Source of the DNA: Pseudomonadota bacterium
Lineage (GTDB): Bacteria > Pseudomonadota > Alphaproteobacteria > Micavibrionales > Micavibrionaceae
Assembly: GCA_016198545.1 (NCBI GenBank)
Contig: JACQIJ010000087.1
Coordinates: 1 to 34,656 of the forward strand
Reading direction: 5' to 3'
DNA length: 34,656 nt
Under the pieces are notes generated by a model that worked only from the letters and a program-made list of their open reading frames with translations, was not told the DNA's origin and searched no databases. Position 1 is the stretch's first letter; each line of letters starts with the position of its first letter. The translations under genes and the position numbers were made by a program. Shown here piece by piece: positions 33,824 through 34,656 of the stretch.

Positions 33824-34656
33824 ATGGATATCCGCGCTTTTTACGATCAGTGCCCTGTCGGCGTATGCGTCATTCTGCGCGACCGGAAGCGCATGGATAT
33901 TTTGTACGCCAATGCGGCCGTCAGAAATATTCTGAAAAATAAAAATGATTTGGAAGGCAGTCCTTTTACGCAGGCATGGCCGGGAAAGGATGCGGAAGCT
34001 CTTGCGCGAAAACTGCAGGGAACAGGCGGCGTGCGCGACTGTTCGCTTCCTACGCCCTGCGGCGGGCGGTGGGTAAAGCTGACTGTTGAGGAAGGCGATT
34101 TCGAGGGCAAAAACGCATGGATTCTCTGGGCCACCGATATCTCCGCCAGCAAGGAGGCCGAAGAAAGATTGCGCGCCGCCGTGGCCGAGGCCGATGCGGC
34201 TGCGGAAATGAAGGCGAATTTTCTGGCCACGATGAGCCATGAAATCCGCACGCCTATGCAATCCGTATACGGGTTGCTGGAACTGATAGGAGAAGAAAAG
34301 CCGGATGTAAAAATAAAAACCATGATCGATATCGCCAAGACATCAGCCAGCGGATTGCTTGAGATACTCGATGACATTCTTGATTTTGCGAAAATCGATG
34401 CGAACAAGATGGAGCTTGATGCGTTTGAAGTGCCTGTCCGTACGTTGGTGCGCGGGATTAACGAAGCGCTGGCGGTGAAGGTTTACGGGAGGGGTGTGCA
34501 GCTTCTCGACGATATTGATAAAGATGTCCCTTTCGTCGTTATCGGCGATCCGAAACGCCTGCGCCAGATATTGATGAACCTGACCGGAAATGCGCTCAAG
34601 TTCACTCATGAAGGCAAGGTTACAATTCACGTTCGCAAGGGAGGCAAGCATATAGC
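33824..34656 (+). CDS. PAS-type sensor histidine kinase, partial (runs off right edge)
   Basis: Truncated ORF not in track: MDIRAFYDQCPVGVCVILRDRKRMDILYANAAVRNIL...MKANFLATMSHEIRTPMQSVYGLLELI...DPKRLRQILMNLTGNALKFTHEGKV (H-box and N-box). Confidence 0.92.
   Translation, partial: MDIRAFYDQCPVGVCVILRDRKRMDILYANAAVRNILKNKNDLEGSPFTQAWPGKDAEALARKLQGTGGVRDCSLPTPCGGRWVKLTVEEGDFEGKNAWILWATDISASKEAEERLRAAVAEADAAAEMKANFLATMSHEIRTPMQSVYGLLELIGEEKPDVKIKTMIDIAKTSASGLLEILDDILDFAKIDANKMELDAFEVPVRTLVRGINEALAVKVYGRGVQLLDDIDKDVPFVVIGDPKRLRQILMNLTGNALKFTHEGKVTIHVRKGGKHI

Overview
The window is mostly an integrated siphovirus-like prophage on the minus strand, ending at a tRNA-fMet gene with chromosomal genes beyond it. 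The host looks alphaproteobacterial, but this is inferred from gene style only.

Reading in the minus direction from the right, the phage part contains: a HTH/excisionase-like protein; a PD-(D/E)XK nuclease; an SSB-like protein; a primase-helicase; a RuvC-like resolvase; DUF6362; terminase small subunit; C5 and ParB-type DNA methyltransferases; terminase large subunit (GpA); gpW; lambda-type portal; an S49 protease with nested scaffold; capsid cement; a Mu gpT-like major capsid; connectors; tail terminator; tail tube; tail assembly chaperones with a -1 frameshift; tape measure; and two paralogous distal tail proteins. No integrase, repressor or lysis genes are visible. The left prophage end lies outside the window.

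Three plus-strand cargo cassettes interrupt the minus-strand structural block: GIY-YIG, a DUF3085-like gene, and a DUF3489 trio. Between the phage early genes and the tRNA is an accessory region with a QueC/QatC-like + partner operon, an uncharacterised plus-strand gene and a Fic protein.

The best candidate for a little-described system is the two-gene QueC-like operon (about 27490-30220). It has an 8-nt translational overlap, its own terminator, a partner protein starting Met-Gly, and an OmpR-type winged-helix C-terminus on the QueC-like enzyme. It resembles a reduced Qat / type IV CBASS deazaguanine defence module.

Other strong signals are: a canonical A_AAA_AAC slippery site creating a zinc-knuckle tail chaperone fusion; a second conserved reading frame overlapping almost the whole C5-methyltransferase; a nested scaffold start; a nine-copy GAAACA/TGTTTC cluster (candidate origin); helically phased CACCC boxes at the fic start; and a palindromic regulatory or cos region upstream of terS. 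All family assignments are from memory and motif reading. No searches were run.
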